Virus record (IMG/VR): IMGVR_UViG_3300036719_006047
Location: 62,001-126,000 of that record
DNA: 64,000 nucleotides
DNA from: a virus
Strand: one strand, 5' to 3'
This document shows positions 23,716 through 31,990 of the stretch, one piece after another. The notes under the pieces were generated by a model. It was not told where the DNA came from and did no database searches. It was given only the letters and a program-made list of their open reading frames with translations. How positions within the stretch are numbered: the first letter of the stretch is position 1; each line of letters begins with the position of its first letter. A program made the position numbers and the translations under genes.

Positions 23716-25785
23716 TTGACCACAGCAAAAAGCTATACTCTCCCCACTCTCCCCGCTCGGTACCGCATCAAAGACGCACTCCTCGAGGCGAAGATTCGGA
23801 TCACTGACTGGAACGGCCACATGAAGCGCGGCTCGTACTGGTTAGAAGATTTCTGGAACGAGCCGCCAGAAGTGAGAGAGGAGAACTTGCTGACCTCGTC
23901 TTGGTTTTTTGGCGTGTCCGATGAAAAAGTCGACGAGCTGATCGAAGCGCTGAAAGGCGGTCCAGCTCTGACCGAGTTCGTGGAGATCGAGACCTCGTCA
24001 AATCGACTTCTTTGCCCTTTCTGCGACAAAAGACTCGATCTGGCCACAGACGGCCACATTCTTCGCGTTTCTGGTGCTCCTTGTCCCCTCCCAGAAGGGA
24101 TCGACCACTTCGACGTAGAGCTGAACATCCCTTCGGGGCGCATCGTCGTCAGTGATGACCTGAGAGAGTGGTACAAGTCGGACCACAAGGACGAAAACAT
24201 CAATCGCCTGAAAGGCCGCATCAATACGACTGCGGCCTACGCCGAAATCAACCTGGCTGTAGGGTGTATCGGGAACAGTGACCCGGGTCTTTACCGCAAA
24301 GGCGGGAAGATCACGATCGGCCTCAAAGGCTCTTCTCGGAAGGGAAAGAAAAACTTGATGCCGTCCGCCCCTTGGGGCAGGAAGATTGCTGAGATCAGAA
24401 CTCAGTTGTGGTGGTATTCACTGGCAGACCTCGATGACTTTACGGAGCGTCTGGCCTACTACACTCCGGACTTGTCGCTGAGCGACTGGGAAAAGGCATA
24501 CGGCAACAGCGTCATCAAGGTAAAGCCTGGTGTGTACCGCGTTCGCTGGTATGCCAACTTCCAGGATACCGACCAAGGCGAGCGAATGGCTGAAGTGGAA
24601 TGGATTCGGCCGGCTGACCCGAGAGTCGACCACTTGACTCGATACAAGAACACGAGGCTGACGGCTCTGGAGTGTTGCATCCAAAGTGTCTTGGACTGGC
24701 CGACGCTGTATCTGCCTCACAGGACCGAACACGGCAGATACGAAGACCGTCTTTCGTGGGAGGAACTGGACGAGAGCCAGCGTCTTTACTCTATCGCAAG
24801 GGCAGCAGATCACTTGATGTGTGTTCTTGGCGGTGGGGTCGAATGGCACGAAAACGGTCATGTTTTGACCCGTGTCAGTGCGGAAACAAAGAAGTTTGCC
24901 GCAGGAATCTCTGCGGACGGAATCGTGCCTCTCTTTGAAGAGGGTTACAACTGGTACCCTTTCAGCGAAGGCTACGGAGGGATGTGTCTCGGCGCTGGGT
25001 TGCAGAATCACTACAGACAAGTGCCTGAGATCAACCTGAACCCTACGTTTGCCCTGTTGTCGCTCAACATCGCGGCCAACTACTTGCGGTACCCGCCGAA
25101 GCCGCGGCTGAACGGAGAGGCCTGGCCGCCAGTTTTCCTTGTCAGCGAAGTTCGCGATCGGATGAAGCTGGCTCTGCGAGTGTACCGCGAGACGCGAAAG
25201 AGGTACGACGTCGGTCCCATGGACCCTGTGTTTGATGCTCTTGCAATGGATGCCGCGTATGACGACGTGATCGAACAGTGCGACCTGGGCCCAGACCACC
25301 CGCCCGAAGACCAGTGGGGTGATCCTCCTGGCATCCTTGAGTTCGAGAAGTTCAAGTTCGTCGAGTTCGACGCGAGCCTCAGCCAGAGCAAAGACGGATA
25401 CTGCTGGCACCCAAAGAACCCGGGCTGCTCCGGCTGCTGGGCTCGTCCCGAAGACGCTCAAAGGTATGCGATCAATTCAAATCAAAGAGAGGAGGGTTTC
25501 TACTCCAACGCGGGTAGGTCAGTACCGCTAAAGTTCGTCGCCAGAGTGGTCAAGATCGTTCCCACCCATATGGGCCCTGTTCTTGAGGTCAGTTTCGATT
25601 ACGGCGACGACAAGATGCACGGACCGAGTGCTTGCCGTTGGGCAATCGCGAAAAAACAAGCTGATGCCGTTAGAGGTTTCAACGACGAGGAAGAATACGA
25701 AAAACTTCTCGCTCCGATGAAGAAGGTCTTCGATGACATGGAACAGCTGATCGAGACCAAGAAAAAGCAGATTTTCGGGGGATGA
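23716..25785 (+). CDS. Large unknown protein, 689 aa
   Basis: I chose the TTG at 23716 because GAGG lies eight bases upstream. A GTG at 23698 without a ribosome site is the alternative. L-C-P-F-C-D-K near residue 100 and C-S-G-C-W near 580 are short Cys pairs that could bind zinc. Trp/Tyr content is high throughout and a Lys-rich helix ends the protein. No family is recognised. It is the third-largest gene here, alone between noncoding gaps, so worth a structure prediction. Confidence 0.75.
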   Translation: MTTAKSYTLPTLPARYRIKDALLEAKIRITDWNGHMKRGSYWLEDFWNEPPEVREENLLTSSWFFGVSDEKVDELIEALKGGPALTEFVEIETSSNRLLCPFCDKRLDLATDGHILRVSGAPCPLPEGIDHFDVELNIPSGRIVVSDDLREWYKSDHKDENINRLKGRINTTAAYAEINLAVGCIGNSDPGLYRKGGKITIGLKGSSRKGKKNLMPSAPWGRKIAEIRTQLWWYSLADLDDFTERLAYYTPDLSLSDWEKAYGNSVIKVKPGVYRVRWYANFQDTDQGERMAEVEWIRPADPRVDHLTRYKNTRLTALECCIQSVLDWPTLYLPHRTEHGRYEDRLSWEELDESQRLYSIARAADHLMCVLGGGVEWHENGHVLTRVSAETKKFAAGISADGIVPLFEEGYNWYPFSEGYGGMCLGAGLQNHYRQVPEINLNPTFALLSLNIAANYLRYPPKPRLNGEAWPPVFLVSEVRDRMKLALRVYRETRKRYDVGPMDPVFDALAMDAAYDDVIEQCDLGPDHPPEDQWGDPPGILEFEKFKFVEFDASLSQSKDGYCWHPKNPGCSGCWARPEDAQRYAINSNQREEGFYSNAGRSVPLKFVARVVKIVPTHMGPVLEVSFDYGDDKMHGPSACRWAIAKKQADAVRGFNDEEEYEKLLAPMKKVFDDMEQLIETKKKQIFGG

Positions 25786-25823
25786 ATGCTTCTCCCTCAA
25801 CTCAACGCCACAAGGAGTGAACT

Positions 25824-26006
25824 GTGATCGAATTCTTTGTTCACCTCATCTGCGCCGTAGCCTTGAGCGGCATCGTCTACCAGTTGATCCGTTTCGCATA
25901 CTTCACTTGGCTGCTGTACAAGATAGAAAATCGACTTCACTTTCTGGAAACAGAAAGCCAGAAGCTCAGAAAGCGCCAGTGGGATGAACAACAACGCCAG
26001 GAATAG
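25824..26006 (+). CDS. Small membrane protein with coiled coil, 60 aa
   Basis: The GTG start follows AAGGAG. Residues 3-33 are hydrophobic (one or two passes) and the tail is a charged helix (ENRLHFLETESQKLRKRQWDE). The layout resembles the 15137 protein. Function unknown. Confidence 0.65.
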   Translation: MIEFFVHLICAVALSGIVYQLIRFAYFTWLLYKIENRLHFLETESQKLRKRQWDEQQRQE

Positions 26007-26014
26007 GAGGCGAC

Positions 26015-26590
26015 ATGCTGCGCGGAGAGATCGTACTGCACACAGAGCGCATCTGTGAGGTCGTCGATGTGATCGACGCCAAGTCAGTGAGGCTCAAAAC
26101 ACTTTTCTCGTCTTCATGCAAACCAGTGCAGAAGGACTCTGTACGAGCGGTACGGGTCGACGCCGTGGAGACAAGAGATCGCGCCGTCGTTCGTCTTAGA
26201 GCAAGGCGCGATAGATGCGATGAGATCCTCAGCCTTCTCGAGGCGAGGTCTCCGTTTGTGCCGAGCTTCACCCGGCCTCGTCATGGCGAGTTGTCGTCGC
26301 GCATTGACTTCAGCTTGTCTTCGAGCTGGAGAGCAGTTACCTACCCTCACGGCACGACGCACCATTACTTGTTCTACGCGAAGTTTGTTGATGTCGTTGC
26401 TGTCGAAGTCACAGAATACGATGCCTGCGTCAACTGGTGCTTCTTCTTGCCATTCGTGCCAGACGCGCCGGTACCAGACAGCGGCAACGTGTTCGTCACG
26501 AAGACGAAATCACCGGCAGATGCTTTGCGAGAAGCGAAAAAAGTATCTGTCGAGAGACTACTCAAACATCTCTCGAAGGACACGAAATGA
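26015..26590 (+). CDS. Unknown 191-aa protein
   Basis: The N-terminal ~70 residues are beta-rich with several Arg. The middle contains Y-P-H-G-T-T-H-H-Y. The C-terminal 30 residues are a basic helix. No family is recognised. AGGAGG precedes the ATG, and the stop overlaps the next start. Confidence 0.7.
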   Translation: MLRGEIVLHTERICEVVDVIDAKSVRLKTLFSSSCKPVQKDSVRAVRVDAVETRDRAVVRLRARRDRCDEILSLLEARSPFVPSFTRPRHGELSSRIDFSLSSSWRAVTYPHGTTHHYLFYAKFVDVVAVEVTEYDACVNWCFFLPFVPDAPVPDSGNVFVTKTKSPADALREAKKVSVERLLKHLSKDTK

Positions 26591-27144
26591 TGGTCTTGCT
26601 CTTGGCCCTTCAAGTTGCTTTCGCGGACGCGATCTGCCGCGACGGTTGGCGCAGCAGCTCGAGTGGTTCGGGAACGTGTTCGCACCACGGAGGAGTGGCT
26701 TACTGGATCCCGTCGACGTCTTCGCCAGGTACTGCGCCAAGTGGGTTGTATGTATACAAACCCCGCTACCCGCGATACGACTTCGGGCCATTCCAGAACT
26801 TCGTTCTCGACGTCTACTCAGGGATAAACCCGGACTTGTACCTGGGTTGCTTGACGTGTGATCCCAATCACGACGACCCTGAAATTTGGCTGAAGAGCGT
26901 TCGTCGTCGCGAAGGGAAGTACCACGTCAACGGAAAGTTGTGGGGTTCCAGCACAGATGGATACGCTTCTTGGTATGACGATCACTCGATGTGCAACCCC
27001 AAAGCGAAAAATCCACCGAAGGTGTTCAACCGTGAAACGAACGAATACGTCGGTAGGTTGACGCTGAACATGAACCTGCCGGACAGCATCAAGGTTCCCG
27101 AAGTCATCGGATTCATCAACAAGTCTTGCGAGGAGTGGTTGTGA
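26587..27144 (+). CDS. Secreted DUF3761-like protein
   Basis: This 185-residue protein has a signal peptide over residues 1-14. The mature N-terminus C-R-D-G-W-R-S-S-S-S-G-S-G-T-C-S-H-H-G-G matches the Cys/His signature of DUF3761 (C-x-D-G...G-x-C-S-x-H-G-G). The rest, with C-L-T-C-D-P near residue 90, is unassigned. It is expected in the periplasm. The function of DUF3761 is not known. Confidence 0.75.
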   Translation: MMVLLLALQVAFADAICRDGWRSSSSGSGTCSHHGGVAYWIPSTSSPGTAPSGLYVYKPRYPRYDFGPFQNFVLDVYSGINPDLYLGCLTCDPNHDDPEIWLKSVRRREGKYHVNGKLWGSSTDGYASWYDDHSMCNPKAKNPPKVFNRETNEYVGRLTLNMNLPDSIKVPEVIGFINKSCEEWL

Positions 27145-27899
27145 TCAACAATAAAAACATGAAGTTGATGCGTCTCATCTCTGAGAGACAAAAAGCATCA
27201 TCGGATCCAGAAAAGCTCGCCTTGACACAGATGATCAAGGCGAACGAAGAGCTGGGAGAGGCGGCGGCTGAGCTGTTGGCGCTGTCGAAATCGAAAAACG
27301 CTTCGGCGAGCGCTGCCGGCAACATCGAAGGCATGCTGGAAGAGCTGACTGACGTCCTCAGCTGTGTGATCGACATGCTCCTGACGCAAGGGGTCACGGA
27401 AGAGAAGCTCAACTCGATGCTTCTCCTCAAACTCAAGAAGTGGGGCTCGAAGCTGTTGCCTCGGCATCACAGCGACCTGGCCATGCATGGAAATCTCGCT
27501 GCTTGGACCTTGTGGGACCGCTCTTACATTGAAGTCCTCTCGTTCAACAAGCTCGACAAGTCGACCTCAGTCATGCCGCGTCCGTTGACTCTCGGCGAGC
27601 ACAACAAGATTTTGCTGGGAGCAACGCCCTACGTATACATGACCTCTCCCGAGAAGCCTATTGCATTGCACCGAAAGGAGGCAACCGACTTTATCGAAAC
27701 GCTCAACTACATCCTTGCTTGCAATTCAACAGATATGTGGCAGGAAGGTTTTTGCTTCTGCCTTCCCACAAAGTCTGATTTGTTGCAGGCAGGCATTCTC
27801 GATGACGACACGGACAAGTACTGGTTGTTTCCTCCCGACGACAACGGAACCGAAACGCCAGACACCAAGAAAATGGTCCTTGTCGTTTTCGGACTCTGA
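27141..27899 (+). CDS. MazG-like nucleotide pyrophosphohydrolase with extra C-terminal domain
   Basis: The GTG start overlaps the previous TGA. The N-terminal 80 residues carry the all-alpha NTP-PPase pattern: E-E-L-G-E (36-40) and E-E-L-T-D (67-71), i.e. E-x2-E and E-x2-D. These enzymes cleave (d)NTPs or (p)ppGpp-type nucleotides to monophosphates. The remaining ~170 residues are unassigned and unusual for MazG, so this is a fusion. MazG homologues are common phage auxiliary genes. Confidence 0.75.
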   Translation: MINNKNMKLMRLISERQKASSDPEKLALTQMIKANEELGEAAAELLALSKSKNASASAAGNIEGMLEELTDVLSCVIDMLLTQGVTEEKLNSMLLLKLKKWGSKLLPRHHSDLAMHGNLAAWTLWDRSYIEVLSFNKLDKSTSVMPRPLTLGEHNKILLGATPYVYMTSPEKPIALHRKEATDFIETLNYILACNSTDMWQEGFCFCLPTKSDLLQAGILDDDTDKYWLFPPDDNGTETPDTKKMVLVVFGL

Positions 27900-27910
27900 A
27901 AGGACTACTC

Positions 27911-28210
27911 GTGCCGGTAGACACAAAAGAACTCAGAAAGCGCTTGAGGCGCTACGACAAGAGTGCACCACGGTGCAGCGGCGCGTCATTGCGCAAAACT
28001 TCTTGGGCTCCGGACTGGGTGCATAAACAAGATCCGGAAGCTGAGGAATTTTCTGTTACTCTGACCTCTCCGTGCGCATTGCCTGAAGGCCACGATGGGC
28101 CTTGCAGTTCAATTCGGCCTGTATTGAGCTGGCCTGGATACGACATCATCAACTCGATGCTCGATGAGATCGATTCACTCCGAAACAGCAGCAACGACCC
28201 TGAGCCCTGA
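27911..28210 (+). CDS. Unknown 99-aa protein with Cys/His motif
   Basis: The GTG start has AAAGGA nine bases upstream. T-S-P-C-A-L-P-E-G-H-D-G-P-C (about residues 52-65) is a pattern seen in many small phage proteins, probably metal-binding. The N-terminus is basic. No function is known. Confidence 0.65.
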   Translation: MPVDTKELRKRLRRYDKSAPRCSGASLRKTSWAPDWVHKQDPEAEEFSVTLTSPCALPEGHDGPCSSIRPVLSWPGYDIINSMLDEIDSLRNSSNDPEP

Positions 28211-28219
28211 GGAGGGGAC

Positions 28220-28318
28220 ATGAGCAGCGACTGCTTAAACGGGGACGACAAGTTTGACGCTTTTGTGGGCGATTTCGTGCAGCAAGAGTTACTCAACCCC
28301 ACACAAACAGGCAAGTAG
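28220..28318 (+). CDS. Candidate 32-aa microprotein
   Basis: The ATG follows GGAGGGG by three to four bases. The acidic peptide (NGDDKFDAFVGDFVQQELL) ends one base before the next gene's start, so it fits exactly between neighbours. A real small gene is likely. Confidence 0.55.
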   Translation: MSSDCLNGDDKFDAFVGDFVQQELLNPTQTGK

Positions 28319-28759
28319 ATGAGCAATTCTCTTGTACGTGACCCAAAGGTTGACTGGCGATTCAAGTCCCTCCTGAACACAGCTGACTCTTATCGGGCAG
28401 CGAAAGAGGATCGCCTCAAGGCAGGAGAAATTCTTCGTTCCGATTCGGGGATGCGTTCGTTCTGGCGCAGCTCGCTCCCTTCTGAGGAGGAGCGTCAAGC
28501 TGCGAAAGAAACCCTCGACGAAAAAGTAGGATTCAAGTCCTACTGTCCCTGTTGCAATCGGTACTACGGGTTCCCGTCTGCCTATTGCTCTGTCCAAGAA
28601 CACGGACTTTGCGGTACGTGCCGCCTCTTTGAAGAAGGCAAGTTTGATGGAGTGGAATCTTTCCGCCATCCGACACTCGAAGAGGCGATGTCAGTCAAAG
28701 AGGTTCGCCCGGCCGAGGGCTACGTCCTTCAGCAAGCTATCCGAGAGTTGCGTAAATGA
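28319..28759 (+). CDS. Zinc-ribbon-like protein, 146 aa
   Basis: C76, C78 and C79 in Y-C-P-C-C-N, with C90 and C98-x-x-C101, form a probable zinc site between a charged N-terminal helix region and a short tail. No family name is assigned. It starts directly after the microprotein stop and ends overlapping the next start. Confidence 0.7.
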   Translation: MSNSLVRDPKVDWRFKSLLNTADSYRAAKEDRLKAGEILRSDSGMRSFWRSSLPSEEERQAAKETLDEKVGFKSYCPCCNRYYGFPSAYCSVQEHGLCGTCRLFEEGKFDGVESFRHPTLEEAMSVKEVRPAEGYVLQQAIRELRK

Positions 28760-29043
28760 AGAATGACCTCGTTAGCGCAGGAAAGAATGAACTTGTTAGC
28801 AAGGGGAAGAAAGAAGTTGAGGCGCAGACAGAGAACTGCGCGAACAACAAAGGAAGCGACACTGACTGGCGGAAAGCCTACTTGACGTTGTGCCACTTGA
28901 TCGCTACTGATTTTATCTCCAGTCATAAAGTCTCGAACTATGTCGACAACATCAGAAAAACGTCAGGAGACGAAGCAGCAGATTCTCTCGTAAAAGTGTT
29001 CAATTCTCTTCGGACACAGTTCATGCAAGACTTCATGGGGTGA
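28756..29043 (+). CDS. Unknown 95-aa helical protein
   Basis: The ATG overlaps the previous TGA. Lys/Glu-rich residues 1-30 precede a helical region with W-R-K-A-Y-L-T-L-C-H. No motif is recognised. Three bases separate it from the next gene. Confidence 0.65.
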   Translation: MKNDLVSAGKNELVSKGKKEVEAQTENCANNKGSDTDWRKAYLTLCHLIATDFISSHKVSNYVDNIRKTSGDEAADSLVKVFNSLRTQFMQDFMG

Positions 29044-29046
29044 AAC

Positions 29047-29403
29047 ATGTTCACGTTCAGGTCGCCCGAATGGGCAAACAAAGAAGGCGCTCCTCGGGAC
29101 GGAGCCGGAATGCTGTCTCGCGCGCGCGACTTGGCGAGCAGCTACTACCCGCTCGGAGTCCAGACCGGTGTCCACGCCATGATTGAATGGTGTGGAGTCA
29201 TGGGAGAGCACGTGAAGATGCTGGAAGATGCGTTTGCTCAAGGAATTGAGCCCAACAACATCGATCAGCATTCAGGTGTGACCGTCAAAGCAAAACCCTA
29301 CAGGGTTGCCTACATCTGCGAGAAAATCGGTTGTCAGCTGAAGCCTTTCGTCAAGGCGGACGCTGATTTGTGGAAGCGTGAAATCAACAAGTGGTTCGAG
29401 TAG
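29047..29403 (+). CDS. Unknown 118-aa protein
   Basis: The protein has a helical core with Y-Y-P-L-G-V-Q-T-G-V-H-A-M-I-E-W near residue 40 and a W-rich C-terminus. No family is recognised. The start codon comes 6 bases after a GGGGTGA run shared with the previous stop. Confidence 0.7.
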   Translation: MFTFRSPEWANKEGAPRDGAGMLSRARDLASSYYPLGVQTGVHAMIEWCGVMGEHVKMLEDAFAQGIEPNNIDQHSGVTVKAKPYRVAYICEKIGCQLKPFVKADADLWKREINKWFE

Positions 29404-29411
29404 GAGACATC

Positions 29412-29918
29412 ATGAACAGCATCAAGACCTTTTTCGTGGCGGCTGCGCTTACCCTCCCCTCTGTCGCCTCTGCGGGCAAGCTCGCGGAGGGCATCTTCGG
29501 CATCCCTTGGGGCGAGAAGACAGAGTTTCCCGCACCTTTCGAGGATTGCGTCAAGGACACTTCGAGCATCACGCCGTGGGAGTGTCAGCGCGAAATCGAC
29601 GGCATCAAGTTTGAGGTCGCTTTCGTGTGGGAGATGAACCTGTTTTACGGGGCCGCAATCCGCAGCAAGGACGGCTACGAGTCGTGTTCTCGCCTCCAGG
29701 ACATGCTGGAGGCCGCTTGGGGCAAGTCGTTCCCGACGTCTCGCTACCTGACCGGGAAGATGGACAACCGGGCGTGGAACGACGGGAGAGTGTCGGCTAC
29801 CTGGAAGTACAACACAGTGACCCACCACTGTGATGTCTTCGTCTTCCACCTCGACATGCTCGATACGATCAAGGCCGAAAAGAAGAAGAAGGCTGCGGAG
29901 GCGGCGTCCAAGTTCTGA
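29412..29918 (+). CDS. Secreted protein, 168 aa
   Basis: A clear signal peptide, MNSIKTFFVAAALTLPSVASA, precedes the mature chain G-K-L-A-E-G-I-F-G-I-P-W-G. The F-G-x-x-W-G opening resembles small periplasmic proteins of unknown function in bacteria. A Lys-rich tail ends it (AEKKKKAAE). TAGGAGA precedes the start. Confidence 0.75.
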   Translation: MNSIKTFFVAAALTLPSVASAGKLAEGIFGIPWGEKTEFPAPFEDCVKDTSSITPWECQREIDGIKFEVAFVWEMNLFYGAAIRSKDGYESCSRLQDMLEAAWGKSFPTSRYLTGKMDNRAWNDGRVSATWKYNTVTHHCDVFVFHLDMLDTIKAEKKKKAAEAASKF

Positions 29919-29940
29919 GCAGACAAAGAAGGAGATGATG

Positions 29941-30516
29941 ATGGGCGACACACTGACTGAGTTGTTCGACACCCTCAACAAAGAAGTCGAAAATGCTGTC
30001 CGCTCTGAGGTTAGCCCCGACGTCTTGCGCGCCACGGCAACAGAGTGGGTCAGAAAGGTCAGCAATCAGAAAAACGAAGAGCTTCTCTTCAAGTTCTGCT
30101 CGCAGGAAGACGAACAGATCAAAGTGATCATCGAGGAAGCAGTCAGAGAATCAACAATGATTCACTTGGGACGTGAGATCGAAGACGCGATCACTCACGT
30201 CGTCGGGAAGCGGCTCCTCGAGATCACGAAGAAACGAAAGAAGAAGCTGGAGCAGATCCTCGAAGAGATGATCACTGTCGAGATGGTGGAAAACTACTTT
30301 CCTCGCGTCATAGAGCTGACTCACAGCAAAGTCGACGAGATCGCGCACAGACGTTTGCTCAAGCATTGCATCAAAGCTATCGCAACTGCTCGCATCAACG
30401 CAATCGTAAAAAGAGCAGCAGAAGTTGGAGTGAAGCTCGGAAGAACTCAAAGCAAAAATCTACAGCACGCTATCGAAACAGAGCTGCACAACACGACCCG
30501 ATGGAGGGGGCTGTGA
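29941..30516 (+). CDS. Unknown 191-aa all-helical protein
   Basis: Of three consecutive ATGs (29935, 29938, 29941) the third is best spaced from GGAG. The protein is almost entirely charged helix, with a basic patch (TKKRKKKLEQ). No family is recognised. Its stop overlaps the next GTG. Confidence 0.7.
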   Translation: MGDTLTELFDTLNKEVENAVRSEVSPDVLRATATEWVRKVSNQKNEELLFKFCSQEDEQIKVIIEEAVRESTMIHLGREIEDAITHVVGKRLLEITKKRKKKLEQILEEMITVEMVENYFPRVIELTHSKVDEIAHRRLLKHCIKAIATARINAIVKRAAEVGVKLGRTQSKNLQHAIETELHNTTRWRGL

Positions 30517-30902
30517 CGATCGAAGAATGGCTCAAAGAGAACAAAGTGAAATATGATGTTCTCTCCTTCCGCCACCTGGATACAGGGGAAGTCTTGGCGC
30601 GAACCAAGCTGGGAGAAGCGCCCAGTCGCAGGTTTCTGCGAGACCTGAACGGCGCTGTTCGTGAAATCACGACCTCAGAGAGGAAACACATCGCAGCGAA
30701 GGCGAAAGCTGATGCCCGCAAAACCCGAAATCGTGGATCTGTGCCTGTTCCGCCTGTGTCGCCAGATCAGCCGAGAGAAGGAGAAAGTGACGGCGAGAGT
30801 GCTTGTCTCCCACGCGTACTTCGAGCTCGTGGGCCCCACAAGCAAGCTTCGCGTAAGGTTCGCCATCACCCCCGATCTGCAAAGGCTCGCAGGAAGGGTT
30901 GA
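30513..30902 (+). CDS. Unknown protein, 129 aa, long overlap with next gene
   Basis: The GTG start overlaps the previous TGA. Residues 1-68 look like a normal small domain. From about residue 67 the frame overlaps the next gene for 191 bases in another frame and becomes Arg/Pro-rich, as expected of a shadow. Either the tail is real, or a frameshift joins this frame to the 30712 gene. Confidence 0.55.
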   Translation: MTIEEWLKENKVKYDVLSFRHLDTGEVLARTKLGEAPSRRFLRDLNGAVREITTSERKHIAAKAKADARKTRNRGSVPVPPVSPDQPREGESDGESACLPRVLRARGPHKQASRKVRHHPRSAKARRKG

Positions 30903-31281
30903 AGTTTCTCTGCCTCATGTCCAGTTTAGCTGGCAAGGCGCAACTGCTGGAAGGGAGCTGTTACAGCCTTTGGGCCGTTTGATGGGGAAAAACTACGGGA
31001 TGTATCCCATCACCTCCAAGGGTTACTACATCAACTATCCCGAGTTCGAAGAGATCGAAAAAGGAGAAAGAGAGACCGCGTGGAGGTCTCTTGTCTTGAG
31101 AGACAGCAAAGACAACGGAATACTTGTTTTTCGGTCGCCTGAATTCCAAGAGCGCAGGATTTCTTGGTTGCAGTCAACCGTCAGGCCGTTGGCCCCTGAA
31201 CTTGCAGACGAAGAAGAAGTTCGGCAAGCGGACATTGAGGAAATCCTCCGTGTTCAGCACCTTCAATCCACCACCAAGTGA
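30712..31281 (+). CDS. Unknown 189-aa protein
   Basis: The start ATG (MPAKPEIVDL) is inside the previous gene and has no strong ribosome site. The protein is alpha/beta with G-M-Y-P-I-T-S-K-G-Y-Y-I-N-Y near residue 100 and an acidic tail. The lack of its own ribosome site supports either coupling or a frameshift from the upstream frame. Confidence 0.65.
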   Translation: MPAKPEIVDLCLFRLCRQISREKEKVTARVLVSHAYFELVGPTSKLRVRFAITPDLQRLAGRVEVSLPHVQFSWQGATAGRELLQPLGRLMGKNYGMYPITSKGYYINYPEFEEIEKGERETAWRSLVLRDSKDNGILVFRSPEFQERRISWLQSTVRPLAPELADEEEVRQADIEEILRVQHLQSTTK

Positions 31282-31979
31282 GATGCACAGAGATGCACTT
31301 TTCAAGCGCTGTTCAGTTGTGGGAGAGTGCTCGGCAGGGTCTTGTCCTTCCCGTCGAGACGATCCAGCAGTATGTGAGTGGCCTGGCTGCGCGTGCTGGC
31401 GGTGTTCATCGCGAGTGTTGGACTCGCTACCTGAAGCTGGCTCGCGCGCTCGATGTGCCGTGGGCAGTTCGTTTGCGGACTGCTCTCGATCGCCGGCTCC
31501 CCTGTCCCGGGGCTTGGTGCGGCCGCCATGAGTTTTACGAGTCGTGGCGTAGCCAGATGGTTGGCTGGTACGAGATGTTCTTGCTCGGCCCCATGAACAT
31601 CAACAGCGACACCGCTCCTCCTGCAGTGCGAGAAGGTCTTGTCGTGTTCCGCGACAACGTCCTTTCTTGTGCTCAGTTCGACGGTTCTTTGCTGTTGGTG
31701 TTCATCGAGAACGTCGACAAGGACAACGCCCGAATCACAAGCATCTTCGACATCTCGTTCGACGACACCATCACTGTTGCGTTCGGCAACAACACGGAGA
31801 TGACAAAGTTCGAGGACACGCCTGAGCCCGTGCCTGTTGTCCGTGCCCACTTCAAGCTCAAGGACTTCCCCGATATCCTTTGGGGCCAGGCGTACGAGAG
31901 TGACAAACCTGTGCGTGATGACAGTGCGCAAGCACGCGAACTGATCGAGAAACTTGCCCCCAACACCCTGTCCAAGTGA
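31278..31979 (+). CDS. Unknown 233-aa protein upstream of the VWA gene
   Basis: The GTG overlaps the previous TGA. An in-frame ATG at 31293 is an alternative. Residues 1-90 are helical with C-P-G-A-W-C. The second half is beta-rich (SLLLVFIENVDKDNARI). No family is recognised. It lies 11 bp before the VWA gene, so a functional link is likely. Confidence 0.7.
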   Translation: MRCTEMHFSSAVQLWESARQGLVLPVETIQQYVSGLAARAGGVHRECWTRYLKLARALDVPWAVRLRTALDRRLPCPGAWCGRHEFYESWRSQMVGWYEMFLLGPMNINSDTAPPAVREGLVVFRDNVLSCAQFDGSLLLVFIENVDKDNARITSIFDISFDDTITVAFGNNTEMTKFEDTPEPVPVVRAHFKLKDFPDILWGQAYESDKPVRDDSAQARELIEKLAPNTLSK

Positions 31980-31990
31980 GGAACATCAAC

